Source of the DNA: Siminovitchia fordii DSM 16014 = CIP 108821 | GTDB lineage: Bacteria > Bacillota > Bacilli > Bacillales > Bacillaceae_C | Direction: 5' to 3' | DNA: 64,000 nucleotides | Assembly: GCF_000374565.1 (NCBI RefSeq) | Contig: NZ_KB894690.1 | Location: 1 to 64,000, forward strand | In this document: positions 46,239 through 55,229 of the stretch, one piece after another | Layout of the letters: every line of letters begins with the position of its first letter | Position numbering within the stretch: the stretch's first letter is position 1 | Translations under genes and position numbers: made by a program | Notes under the pieces: generated by a model | Databases searched by the model: none | What the model was told of the DNA's origin: nothing | The model's input: the letters and a program-made list of their open reading frames with translations, nothing else

Positions 46239-47481
46239 TATTTCTTCATTCCTTTCATCCGAGTAGTTTATTTTTAAATGGTATGGATTGTAAGTTATAT
46301 GAGAGAGACGGTCCGTTATTCTATATAAAATGTTTAAATATGAATTTCCACTGAGGTAAAAACAGCGGTAAAGGAAGTAAAATAAATACTAGCTTAACGA
46401 ACACCGATATGTTTTTAAGAATCCCCTAAGGTCAATATGAAGCTCAATGAAACTCATCTCATCAGCGAGTGTTTTCATCAGGCATATAGTCAATCCGTTG
46501 AAATCCCTCCCAATAAGTAATTCCTTGGTATCTTTTCTACAAAAAGTAAATTTTCCACCTAACCAAGATCGGCAGCCGAAACCGAGCCCTCCTTTTCATT
46601 AGTAAAACTACCAGTTAACCGCTTTCAATCTCGTTGTTTTTGAGATCACGAATCATTTTTAACGTTCTAACAAACCAATTACACTTTCACAGCTTCCATT
46701 CGTTTAGAATGAACATGCGATCCGACAACGACCGCTTAAGTCTCTTTAATTCTTACCTGTTCTTCTTTTGCAAACACTTCCAAAGTCTTATACTCTAATC
46801 TCAAGCGCCTCATACATCCCTTCGATAATCATCTATAGGCAACCATTTTCGTCACTTATGGATGGGGTTCTTGCTGGTTGTTTGAAGTAAATGATCTTTG
46901 TGGCAATTACTTAAGGTTTTATCCTCTATAAAAAAGTATAATGCACAATTCGTGCCAAGTTTTAAAAAGTCGCGTGGACAGAAACTTGGTAAAAGCTAGA
47001 TTCTAAGCCCCGAATACAACTAAAAAAATATTTAAAAATACAGTGTCCAGTATGCATATGCTAATTGATTTCTAGGGAAAACACCAAAATATCGATTCGG
47101 ATTCGAGCTGAAATGAACCGGATTCGGAGCGGTGGATGATCTGCTCCCCGATAAAAGAAATCAATGATGGTTTTCTACACCTTCATTCGATCTTCTTATT
47201 GTCTCACTTCGTTTGTTCTTCTCGTTGTTTGTTTTTTTTAGCATGATTACTTGTTCTTACTAATGGTTATTTGATGTTCTATTACAGAAAAACCTTTATA
47301 AGTATATGGTAAAGAAAAACAAAACCTTCATTACATCTATCTAATTTCAAGACATCAAAAAATCTTGTTCCATTAAAAATGAGTCAGTCAGAAATATCTT
47401 TTCTGACCTTAAAATACGAGCGGGTGCGTTAGGTGAAGCAAAAAAAATTATGGTATTGAAAACAAAAGGGGGCTAACACTT
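46239..47481. other. 1.2-kb spacer, mostly decayed sequence
   Basis: It contains the possible carbamoylase remnant described separately (46440-46860). The rest is AT-rich without credible frames. Direct repeats of GATTCGG occur near 47096-47125. Confidence 0.4.
46440..46860 (-). pseudogene. Possible N-carbamoyl-L-amino acid hydrolase (M20) remnant
   Basis: Minus-strand frames with several breaks read AVVVGSHVHS, then VRTLKMIRDLKNNEIESG, then GSFTNEKEGS. These follow, in order and spacing, the hydantoinase/carbamoylase pattern GSH.DS...GG.(F/Y)DG, the ALEV(L/V)RT(I/L).E.. helix and (V)(V/S)FTNEEG(S/A)RF. At least two stops and frame changes make it non-functional. The match is by eye and moderate only. 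Confidence 0.4.
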
Positions 47482-48405
47482 ATGGTATTGAAACCACCTA
47501 ATTTACAACAAGGGGACACTATTGGAATTGTTACTCTGGGTAGTCCATTAGAGGCAAATGTTATTAATACTAGAATCAATATGTTAAATAATATGGGGTT
47601 TGATGTAGTAGTAGGGGATCATGTATATTCCCAAAACGGGTTTCTTGCAGGCACTGACCAAGAGCGAGCACTCGATTTGATGAATATGTTTCAAAATGAA
47701 CAAGTTAAATTAATATTACCTACAAGGGGAGGGGTTGGCGTAGCCGGAATTCTTCCCTACCTTGACTATAATATCATTCGACAAAATCCGAAAATTGTAA
47801 CGGGTTATAGCGATATTACGATATTATTAAACGTACTTTTTCAATATGCAGATTTAATGACATTCCATAGCCTTATGCTTATCAACTTTACTTCTGAAAC
47901 CCCAGCATACAATTATAATCAGTTTTTTTCCATAACTTCCACCTTTTCAGCACCCAGGCTAATAGTGAATCCCCCAGGAATACCTCTTGTTGGCAGAATT
48001 CCAGGAAATGTTACGGGTCGTATTGTCGGAGGCAATCTCACGTCTTTTATTGGTACTTTGGGAACAGATTTCGAGATAGATACAAGGGGAAAAATCCTGT
48101 TCCTGGAAGAGACGCATGAACCCGTTAATACGGTCTATCGATATATGAATCATTTGAAAATGGCTGGAAAATTTCAGGATTGTATCGGAATTATCATGGG
48201 AGAGTGTACAGGATGCCCAGTTGCTTACGGTAAGTCCTATGAAGATTTAATTAATGAGTTCGTTGTTCCTCTTGGAAAACCGCTGATGACCAATCTTACA
48301 ACTGGACATGGAACTTATAAAACAGCAATTCCTATTGGAGCATTAGTCAACATGAATACGATCAACCAAACACTAACCTTGCTTGAACCAACAGTCAGCC
48401 TTTGA
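47482..48405 (+). CDS. Peptidase S66 family protein (LD-carboxypeptidase/MccF-like, YkfA-like)
   Basis: A 307-residue serine peptidase. The nucleophile is S110 in VTGYSDITILLN; the catalytic glutamate lies in KILFLEETHEPV and the histidine in TTGHGTYKTAIP near 280. The N-terminus LQQGDTIGIVTLGSPLE and PTRGGVGVAGILPYLD are typical. Members cleave murein L,D-peptides or inactivate peptide-nucleotide antibiotics such as microcin C. No antibiotic cluster is adjacent. The ATG at 47482 is preceded by AAAGGGGG. Confidence 0.9.
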   Translation: MVLKPPNLQQGDTIGIVTLGSPLEANVINTRINMLNNMGFDVVVGDHVYSQNGFLAGTDQERALDLMNMFQNEQVKLILPTRGGVGVAGILPYLDYNIIRQNPKIVTGYSDITILLNVLFQYADLMTFHSLMLINFTSETPAYNYNQFFSITSTFSAPRLIVNPPGIPLVGRIPGNVTGRIVGGNLTSFIGTLGTDFEIDTRGKILFLEETHEPVNTVYRYMNHLKMAGKFQDCIGIIMGECTGCPVAYGKSYEDLINEFVVPLGKPLMTNLTTGHGTYKTAIPIGALVNMNTINQTLTLLEPTVSL

Positions 48406-48506
48406 ATGGAATGATGCGGTTTCAATTTTATGACAAAAAAATAGCATTTTCGTTAATTCGAGTGCAATATGAAAGAAAGGAATTATTTTCAATAAGGAAT
48501 GATTAA

Positions 48507-49904
48507 ATGAAAAAGGTTTTTCTAATTCTCTTGGCTGCGGCTGCTATCATAATTGTTTTGAAATTAATTAATGCTCATGTAAAACAGGATAAGGCTATAT
48601 ACGTAGCTGTAAATGGAGATGATCAAAATAATGGTACAAAATCAAAACCCTTTCGCACACTAAAAAAAGCTGCTGTAGAAGCTAAAGCAGGGACGACCGT
48701 CTTCATACGTAAAGGAACATACAAAGAAAAGCTTGTCGTAAAACATAGTGGTACAAAATCAAAACCAATTATTTTTAGACCATACAAAAGGGAAAAGGTG
48801 GTTATTAGTGGAAAAGAACTAAAGGATGTTGAAGGCGATACATCCTTAATTGCAATTCATAATAAAAATTATATTATGATTAGCGGATTAATTATTCAGG
48901 ATGTAACGACTAATTTACCAGATGAAACAGTCATGGGGATTTATGTAACGGGTTCTAGCAGTCATATCACTTTGAAAAATAACCATGTACGCCGGATAAA
49001 AACACTTGCGGATGACGGTAATGGACATGGAATCGCGATATACGGGACAGGTGCGATGAGGGATATAAATGTTTTGAGTAATACGATAGAAGATTTAAAG
49101 CTCGGTGCTAGTGAATCTCTTGTTTTAAACGGAAATATTGACGGTTTTACGGTGGATAGCAATCTAGTTCGCAGAAATAATAATATCGGTATTGATCTGA
49201 TTGGTTACGAAGGTACCTCTCATGATAAAAAAGCAGACTTTATACGTAATGGCGTTGTAAAAAATAATGTAGTTTATGAAATATCATCTTTCGGCAATCC
49301 AGCTTATGGGGAAGATTATTCTGCCGGAGGAATTTATGTAGATGGTGGGAAAAATATAACCATTGATAAGAATACTGTTTATAAAAGCGATATCGGAATA
49401 GAGGCAACCTCAGAACATCATAAAAAATATGCAGATAATATTCATATTACAAACAATATTTTATATCATAATTTTTACACTGGAATATCAATTGGAGGGT
49501 ATGATGAAGATCGGGGAGGTACTAAAAATTCATTTATCTCACAAAACATTATTTATCGAAATGACACGAAGGGACTAGATGGGGGGCAGCTTTTATTACA
49601 GAATGATATAAAAAACATCGTGATAGAAAAAAATATTTTGACTGCTGGCCCATCCCGCCTATTTATCACGAACTATTTTACAACAAACAAAGAAACTGAA
49701 CTAACGAAGAATGTATTCCATAAAGAAAAAGGAAAAAAGGGAATATGGGTCTGGAAAGAAAAAGAATATACTACTTATCCGGGGTTTAAAAAAGCCTCGA
49801 ACAGTGATGAGAAATCCAGTTATTTAGATCCAAGATATAAAAATGCAAAAAAATATGATTTTGAACTAAAAAAGGATTCACCTGCTTTAAAAATTGTAGA
49901 TTAA
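48507..49904 (+). CDS. Right-handed parallel beta-helix protein, membrane-anchored or secreted
   Basis: A 465-residue protein. A short basic start and a hydrophobic segment (about 4-22) act as signal or anchor. IYVAVNGDDQNNGTKSKPFR and LKKAAVEAKAGTTVFIRKGT are the DUF1565-type opening of a pectate-lyase-like beta-helix; repeated short strands with asparagine ladders follow (for example NITIDKNTVYKSDIGIEAT). Such proteins often bind or cleave polysaccharides, but no catalytic residues were identified. AGGAATTATT precedes the ATG weakly. It is 102 nt after the S66 gene on the same strand. Confidence 0.85.
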   Translation: MKKVFLILLAAAAIIIVLKLINAHVKQDKAIYVAVNGDDQNNGTKSKPFRTLKKAAVEAKAGTTVFIRKGTYKEKLVVKHSGTKSKPIIFRPYKREKVVISGKELKDVEGDTSLIAIHNKNYIMISGLIIQDVTTNLPDETVMGIYVTGSSSHITLKNNHVRRIKTLADDGNGHGIAIYGTGAMRDINVLSNTIEDLKLGASESLVLNGNIDGFTVDSNLVRRNNNIGIDLIGYEGTSHDKKADFIRNGVVKNNVVYEISSFGNPAYGEDYSAGGIYVDGGKNITIDKNTVYKSDIGIEATSEHHKKYADNIHITNNILYHNFYTGISIGGYDEDRGGTKNSFISQNIIYRNDTKGLDGGQLLLQNDIKNIVIEKNILTAGPSRLFITNYFTTNKETELTKNVFHKEKGKKGIWVWKEKEYTTYPGFKKASNSDEKSSYLDPRYKNAKKYDFELKKDSPALKIVD

Positions 49905-50161
49905 GTTTTGGTATATAAATTGAACTAAACATAAATGGTGAATCATAAGCATTTTCTAAGTAATTTGGTGAAAAATGGATGTAGGGCCACTTATGCATCG
50001 TTTCTCCTAATATGGTGGAATTTTACATATAACTGGATGTAATGATATTACTTAACTTTCCTAAAACGGATGGATAAAGACTTAAAAGGTAAACTTTGCA
50101 ACCGATCACTTCTGCGCAATATATTCAATGTGAAGTAGATATCATTACTGAAAATATGGGA
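49905..50161. other. Spacer, nothing recognised
   Basis: AT-rich; no frame of note. Confidence 0.4.
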
Positions 50162-50185
50162 TAAAAAAGCCCTCATTCAGGGCTT
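50162..50185 (-). terminator. Terminator of the small minus-strand gene
   Basis: On the minus strand AGCCCT-GAATG-AGGGCT is followed by TTTTT. The stem begins inside the last codons of the 52-residue frame. Confidence 0.8.
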
Positions 50186-50335
50186 ATTACTATATGGTAA
50201 TTCCTCTAAGGTTTCGATCAATCTAATCATGCGGTGTTCGATGTTTTCTCCATCCTTTAATGCCATTAGCATCATGGTTAGTTCGAGTTTGCTTTCAAGA
50301 ATAATTGCATTAAATTGAGCAACATCTATATTCAA
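50177..50335 (-). CDS. Small protein of 52 residues, unknown function
   Basis: A TTG-started frame with GGGGAGGG (50350-50343 on the minus strand) spaced 7 nt before it, and an intrinsic terminator overlapping its end. These flanking signals argue that it is real despite its size. The protein is helical and amphipathic (DVAQFNAIILESKLELTMML, then a second helix IEHRMIRLIETLEEL). It superficially resembles Spo0E-like small proteins in size and helical hairpin form but lacks their SQ-x-LD motif, so no assignment is made. Confidence 0.55.
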   Translation of the reverse strand: MNIDVAQFNAIILESKLELTMMLMALKDGENIEHRMIRLIETLEELPYSNKP

Positions 50336-50393
50336 TTTCAAACCCTCCCCATTTTTGTCCGTATTCTTGCGGATACATTGCCGGCGAAATTTT

Positions 50394-50945
50394 TTATTTC
50401 ATACTATAACAATATAATGTATAAAATCTATACATTTAGTGAAATCAATGTTTTTTAGAACAAAATGGTTAAAAAAAGAGAAGATATAAAAGTCGATGTT
50501 CCTCAAACTCAGGTGAGATCTGTAAAAGCTGAGGCACCGAAGATTATTAAGGACGCCTGGCTAAACAATATCGCATTAGTCATTACAGAAGCACAGCAAA
50601 GCAAAATCTTGAGTTGCTTCATAAATTGACGTTCGGTCATCTGGTGTAACATCTAAGCCTGCTAAAAAGGGCTCGAAAATGGTTAACTCAAATCGATCAT
50701 CGTAGATTCTTTTAAGGCCTACCGTAAAAAAAAAATAGTGATTAGCCAGACTGCCGCACAGAATTTGCAGAGGTTATAATCAAATATAGTCTCACTTTTG
50801 TGGGCTATTAAATGACGGAGTAAGGAGTATATATACTTACTTGTATTTCATATAATTTTCCAACCGTTTTTCATCTACTTCATTTCCTGCGACAACGAGC
50901 TTGTCACCACCTTTTTCAATAAGTAAATGTATGAAGGTGTTTTTA
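50394..50945. other. Spacer with coding remnants on both strands
   Basis: A 54-codon plus-strand frame at 50465-50629 (start MVKKREDIKVDVPQTQVRSV) has no ribosome binding site. Minus-strand fragments read KRIYDDRFELTIFEPFLAGL (about 50740-50645) and LLIEKGGDKLVVAGNEVDEK (about 50930-50870), then a stop. None was recognised; they look like pieces of lost genes. Confidence 0.35.
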
Positions 50946-50974
50946 TTGACAAAAAAATTTACATATGCTATAAT
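50946..50974 (+). promoter_or_regulatory. Consensus promoter before the methyltransferase leader
   Basis: TTGACA at 50946-50951 and TATAAT at 50969-50974 with a 17-bp spacer. Predicted start near 50981. Confidence 0.85.
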
Positions 50975-50997
50975 TTACAATAAAAAATTTTCGGGTT

Positions 50998-51036
50998 AAA
51001 ATGGGGTTCTCCTGGCCAGGGGAATCCCATTTTTTT
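50998..51036 (+). terminator. Leader terminator/attenuator between promoter and methyltransferase gene
   Basis: ATGGGGTTCTCCT (51001-51013) pairs with AGGGGAATCCCAT (51018-51030), with two G-U pairs and a GGCC loop. The stem is extended by AAA/TTT and followed by T residues to 51036. It is a very stable intrinsic terminator placed 17 nt after the predicted start of transcription and 20 nt before the gene. The transcript up to it would be only about 55 nt. No competing antiterminator structure can be drawn from the short 5' part. Confidence 0.8.
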
Positions 51037-51056
51037 ATGTAAAGGAGTGTATTTGG

Positions 51057-51971
51057 ATGAATAAAGACGAATCCAGTTTGACTTCACTCATTTCAGCATT
51101 TGGTAGAGCCTATCATAGTCAATTTGACACCCCTAAGATTTTTGATGACCATATCGCAAAGAAATTAATATCACCAAAAGAATATAATGATATCAAAGAA
51201 AATATGGTTCAAGGTATACCATTCTTCAATAAGGAAATAGCGGAAAAATATAAGGGTAATCCAGATGAAATATTAAAATGGATTACACAAGTTCAGCTGT
51301 CACCAACGCCATTGGCTCGTGCGGCTTATTGCGAAAAAATATTACGCAATGAAGTAAGGCTGGGGGTAAAGCAATATGTAATATTAGGTGCAGGCTTAGA
51401 TACATTCGGTTTTCGGCATCCTGAACTGGAAAGCACCTTAGAGATATTTGAAATTGATCATCCGGCAACACAGGAGTTTAAAAAGAAGAGATTAGAGCAA
51501 GTTGATTTAAAGATACCGGGTAATCTTCATTTTATTCCCATGGATTTAACGAACACATTATCATACGAGAAACTGATAGAGAAAGGATTTGGCTATGAGA
51601 AAACCTTTTTTAGTTTGCTGGGCGTTTCCTATTATTTAACGAAGCAAGAACTTTCAAGCTTGCTAGATCAGTTATTTGCGAAAGTTCCAACTGGAAGCTC
51701 CATTGTTTTCGATTATGCCGACCGAAGACTTTTTGAAGAGAAAGGATTTTCGAACAGAGTAGAAAACATGGTAAAAATGGCTGCAGTGGGCGGAGAACCA
51801 ATGAAGTCGTGTTATTCATACTCTGAACTGGAGAAAATGTTGGAGAGTTCAGGCTTGCTTATCTATGAACATTTATCACCAGCTAAAATTAATGAGCTTT
51901 ATTTTAGTAATCGAAAAGATTATTTGACAGCCTTTGAAACGATTCATTATATTCATGCTGTAAAAAAGTGA
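51057..51971 (+). CDS. Class I SAM-dependent methyltransferase (leucine carboxyl methyltransferase/TcmP-Ppm2 family)
   Basis: A 304-residue methyltransferase. The SAM-binding loop is VILGAGLDTFGFR (GAGLDT at 111-116); FEIDHPATQEFKKKRL supplies the acidic residue, and LLGVSYYLTKQELSSLLDQL follows motif IV. These are features of the LCMT/TIGR00027 group, which methylate carboxyl or hydroxyl groups of small molecules and polyketides. Its true substrate is unknown. AAAGGAG precedes the ATG. Expression depends on read-through of the leader terminator described above. Confidence 0.88.
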   Translation: MNKDESSLTSLISAFGRAYHSQFDTPKIFDDHIAKKLISPKEYNDIKENMVQGIPFFNKEIAEKYKGNPDEILKWITQVQLSPTPLARAAYCEKILRNEVRLGVKQYVILGAGLDTFGFRHPELESTLEIFEIDHPATQEFKKKRLEQVDLKIPGNLHFIPMDLTNTLSYEKLIEKGFGYEKTFFSLLGVSYYLTKQELSSLLDQLFAKVPTGSSIVFDYADRRLFEEKGFSNRVENMVKMAAVGGEPMKSCYSYSELEKMLESSGLLIYEHLSPAKINELYFSNRKDYLTAFETIHYIHAVKK

Positions 51972-52505
51972 TTAAATTCTTTGAATCATATGAACAATAC
52001 CGTTAAGTAAAGTATGGTCTTGTCATACTATCTGATGGCATTGTTTGATAGTTAGTAGTCATTGGAGTATATCTATTTTTAAAGATTTGTTTGAACAGCA
52101 GTTATTAATAGAATAAGAGTCTAGTTTATAAGCCGGTAAACGGACGACTCGATGCCCCTTCAGCCAATAGGCATTAATTTAAACGTTTTTGAAACAGCGG
52201 GTTAATCATAAAAAACGCAAGCCCAATCAGCAATAAGATAGGGCTTGCGTTTTTTAATTGTGTTTTGTGTTGAAAAGTTTAGTCTCCATGTGATGAAACC
52301 TTATTTATTAGAGATCTTCATTTATGCACATACTTCTTACAAGTGTTTTTCCATTCCCATAACCAAGCGATTTCATTGCTAGTATCTCTCCCTGGTCATA
52401 CTGAAGTTTGAATAGTTTATTAAAAAGCCAGAATTAGAATGCAAGAAAAGAGAAGAACATCAAGCACAATGCTGGTAAGGTAATGTATGAAAGAAGGGGT
52501 GGCAA
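51972..52505. other. Spacer with one strong terminator
   Basis: Apart from the terminator at 52210 nothing was recognised. Confidence 0.4.
52210..52258. terminator. Strong terminator, usable on both strands
   Basis: AAAAAACGCAAGCCC pairs with GGGCTTGCGTTTTTT, a perfect 15-bp stem. It lies 240 nt after the methyltransferase gene. Confidence 0.85.
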
Positions 52506-53756
52506 ATGGAAAGAAGATCGATAGGGTTATATGAAGGTATTGCGTTATATATTGCTGCGATTCTTGGTTCGGGTGTTCTCTTTTTGTCCGGAGTTACTGC
52601 TTCGATAGCGGGTCCGGCATCCATTTTATCCTGGATGATCGTGATATTCATTAGTTTTCCGCTTGCCTATTCATTTGCCTGTCTGGCTCGCAAATATCCC
52701 GATGCTGGAGGGGCAGCTACTTTTGTTCGGCTTTCTTTCGGGTATCATTTAGGTAATATTGTTGGTTGGTTATACTTTGCCACTGCGGCAGTTGGCCAAA
52801 CTGTTGTAGCCTTGACTGGTGCTTTCTATATCAGTCTGGCTTTTGGGCTCAGTGATATTGAAAGAGCATGTATTGCGATCATGATCTTATTGATTGCGGG
52901 TCTATCCAATTACCATGGTGTTGTTGTAAGTGGTAAAGTGGCATTAATTATAAGTACTTGTCTGCTCCTATTGTTAATCCTTACAGTGCTCGTCTCCTTA
53001 GTCAACATCGAGTGGGGGAATTTCACACCTTTTCTTTCAAATGGATGGTACTCGATTGGGGAAGCAGTAACTGTTATTTTTTGGTCGTTTTTTGGTTGGG
53101 AAGCTATTTGTAATCTTGCCCACCACTTTAAAAAACCGGAAAAAAATATTGTTAAAAGCACGATTATTAGTGCGGTGGTAATAAGCCTACTGTTCTTGGC
53201 GCTAAGCTTTGTCACTATTGGAACCGGAACGTATGGAAATATTGAAAGCAATTTTTCCCCAATAGGTGTGATCATGGGAGAGACAATTGGAGTAGGAGCC
53301 CAAATGGTAACTGCCATTTTAGCTCTCATGATATGTATTGGAACGTCTAATGCATTTGTGGCGAGTTTGACTCAGCTCGGGTATTCGTTGGGCAGAGATG
53401 GAGCTTTCCCAAAAAAACTCTCGGTTTTACATGTAACAAAACAAATTCCCAGACGGATGGTGGCATTTGTCATTGCTATTGCTATAGCCGGAGTCATTTT
53501 AACAGAATCTTTATCCATGTCTTTCCGTGGTATATTATTTATACCTACCTCGTTGGGAGTAATAGTATACATTCTATCCATGGCAGCGGGTGTTAAATTA
53601 TTTGCCAAACATACATTTCCTTGGTGGTGCTCGTTATTATCACTCACCATGTGTATACTTGTCCTTCCGTTTTTTGAATTGTATTTGACGGTTCCAGTTA
53701 TCATCGTTGCATTGTATGCCGGCTATATGATGTTTCAGAAAAAGTTTCTGTCTTAA
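52506..53756 (+). CDS. APC family amino acid exporter (YjeH-like)
   Basis: A 416-residue transporter with about twelve helices, shorter than the three module permeases and of another subfamily. It has GLYEGIALYIAAILGSGVLF in helix 1, CLARKYPDAGGAATFVRLSF, and VIFWSFFGWEAICNLAHHFK in the helix 6 region. The pattern fits E. coli YjeH, an exporter of methionine and branched-chain amino acids. The direction and substrate here are inferred from that family only. The adaA-adaB pair follows 100 nt downstream. Confidence 0.85.
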   Translation: MERRSIGLYEGIALYIAAILGSGVLFLSGVTASIAGPASILSWMIVIFISFPLAYSFACLARKYPDAGGAATFVRLSFGYHLGNIVGWLYFATAAVGQTVVALTGAFYISLAFGLSDIERACIAIMILLIAGLSNYHGVVVSGKVALIISTCLLLLLILTVLVSLVNIEWGNFTPFLSNGWYSIGEAVTVIFWSFFGWEAICNLAHHFKKPEKNIVKSTIISAVVISLLFLALSFVTIGTGTYGNIESNFSPIGVIMGETIGVGAQMVTAILALMICIGTSNAFVASLTQLGYSLGRDGAFPKKLSVLHVTKQIPRRMVAFVIAIAIAGVILTESLSMSFRGILFIPTSLGVIVYILSMAAGVKLFAKHTFPWWCSLLSLTMCILVLPFFELYLTVPVIIVALYAGYMMFQKKFLS

Positions 53757-53857
53757 CTGAAGACCACGCTCATTATAATAAAATACTCTTATAAATCAAA
53801 AATGAGATTCCAATAACAATACTTAAAAAGTGTTGGCTTTAAAAGGAGAGACTGTTT

Positions 53858-54460
53858 GTGACATTACAAACGAAACTTTCAACGGCATTAATGTGGGAAG
53901 CGGTTGTTTCATGTAATCAAATATATGATGGCAAGTTTTTTTATGCAGTAAAAACAACAGGAATATTTTGCCGTCCCTCTTGTAAATCAAAGACACCGAA
54001 TCACAAAAATATTTGTTTTTTTGAAACAGCAACAGAAGCCATGAACCAAGGATTTCGACCGTGTAAACGATGTAAGCCAGATTTACAAGTTGACATTTTT
54101 GACCCTCATCTTGAAATTGTGGAACAAACAAAGAACTATTTAGAACATCACTACCAAGAAAAAATTATGTTACATACATTAGCTTTGAAAATTGGCATAA
54201 GCCAATATTATTTAAACCGGATTTTTAAAGAAAAAACAGGATTTACCCCTCATATGTATTTGGAAAATATACGAATTGAGAAGGCCAGAGGCCTGCTTTT
54301 GTCTACTGCTTACAGCAGTACCGAAATTTGTTTTCAAGTAGGATACAACAACTTCTCCAGTTTTTACAGGCAGTTCAAAAAGTTGTCCGGCTGCTCGCCA
54401 AACCAATATAGAACGAAAAAAGAATGGAAGGATTTCAACTGTGAAACAAATAAAAAATGA
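53858..54460 (+). CDS. adaA: AdaA: methylphosphotriester-DNA methyltransferase and transcriptional activator
   Basis: A 200-residue regulator of the adaptive response to DNA methylation. The N-terminal zinc domain has the four cysteines C38, C42, C69 and C72 (IFCRPSC and RPCKRCKP); C38 is the methyl acceptor from phosphotriesters. The C-terminal AraC-type HTH pair spans about 88-188, with ALKIGISQYYLNRIFKEKTG and AYSSTEICFQVGYNNFSSFY. It overlaps adaB by 20 nt. As in B. subtilis, the two functions of E. coli Ada are on separate proteins. Confidence 0.95.
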   Translation: MTLQTKLSTALMWEAVVSCNQIYDGKFFYAVKTTGIFCRPSCKSKTPNHKNICFFETATEAMNQGFRPCKRCKPDLQVDIFDPHLEIVEQTKNYLEHHYQEKIMLHTLALKIGISQYYLNRIFKEKTGFTPHMYLENIRIEKARGLLLSTAYSSTEICFQVGYNNFSSFYRQFKKLSGCSPNQYRTKKEWKDFNCETNKK

Positions 54461-54989
54461 AAAAATATATTGGACTTTGTTCAAGCATGATCAATGGAAG
54501 ATGTATCTTGCCGCAACAGTGAAGGGACTTTGTTATGTAGGTTCTTACGATAAGGGGGTTGAGCCACTAACAAGTTGGGCTAAATCTATATTCGAAGAGG
54601 TTCATTTAGAACAAAATGACGAAAAGCTGGAGCCATATATCGATGAGTTTAAGGAGTATTTTGAACAGAAACGTAATTTGTTTACTTTTCCGGTCGACCT
54701 GCATGGAACGGATTTTCAATTATTAGTATGGAATGCTTTGCTAGACATACCTTATGGCGAGACTTTTTCTTATTCCCAACTTGCATCAAACCTTCAAAGG
54801 CCCAATGCCGTTAGGGCCGTTGCCAGTGCAATAGGTGCTAACCCGGTTTTAATGGCAATTCCTTGTCACAGGGTGATAGGAAAAAACGGAGAATTGAGAG
54901 GCTATCGGGGAGGGATTGAGATGAAGAAACAGCTTCTGGAGTTGGAAAAACCCCTCATTCATAAACAACTTCATCCATGTAACCACTAA
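54441..54989 (+). CDS. adaB: AdaB/Ogt: methylated-DNA-protein cysteine S-methyltransferase
   Basis: A 182-residue suicide repair protein that takes methyl groups from O6-methylguanine. The active site IPCHRVIG has C142. The upstream DNA-binding segment YGETFSYSQLASNLQRPNAV with RAVASAIGANP contains the arginine finger. The GTG start at 54441 lies inside adaA with AAGGAT upstream, so translation is coupled. The product should be induced by methylating agents through AdaA. Confidence 0.95.
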   Translation: MKQIKNEKIYWTLFKHDQWKMYLAATVKGLCYVGSYDKGVEPLTSWAKSIFEEVHLEQNDEKLEPYIDEFKEYFEQKRNLFTFPVDLHGTDFQLLVWNALLDIPYGETFSYSQLASNLQRPNAVRAVASAIGANPVLMAIPCHRVIGKNGELRGYRGGIEMKKQLLELEKPLIHKQLHPCNH

Positions 54990-55071
54990 AACAGGTAGGA
55001 GGAGTAAGTGCAGTTACAGGTCAATAATTATAAGCAACACTGCACTAAGACATCAGATTAGACTACCATTA

Positions 55072-55127
55072 AAAAACAAACTGTTGAGCAAGAGGTATCA
55101 GCCCCCTCGGTTCACAGTTTGTTTTAC
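55072..55127. terminator. Bidirectional terminator between adaB and the DUF4097 gene
   Basis: AAAACAAACTGT pairs with ACAGTTTGTTTT, with an inner GAGG/CCTC stem; A and T runs flank both sides. Confidence 0.8.
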
Positions 55128-55229
55128 ATTCCCTTTATCCATAAAAGAAATGTCCCATTGAAACCCAGTATAGGCTGCAAGGATGCCCGATACCATGGGG
55201 CAAAGGATATTTCTTTATCAACCTCTTTT

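Noticed and set aside
50177-50335. Spo0E-like phosphatase
   Set aside because: The size and helices fit loosely but the SQ-x-LD motif is absent.
50998-51036. T-box or SAM riboswitch before the methyltransferase gene
   Set aside because: Only about 17 nt separate the predicted start from the terminator stem, too short for any known riboswitch aptamer, and no specifier or SAM-box sequence is seen.
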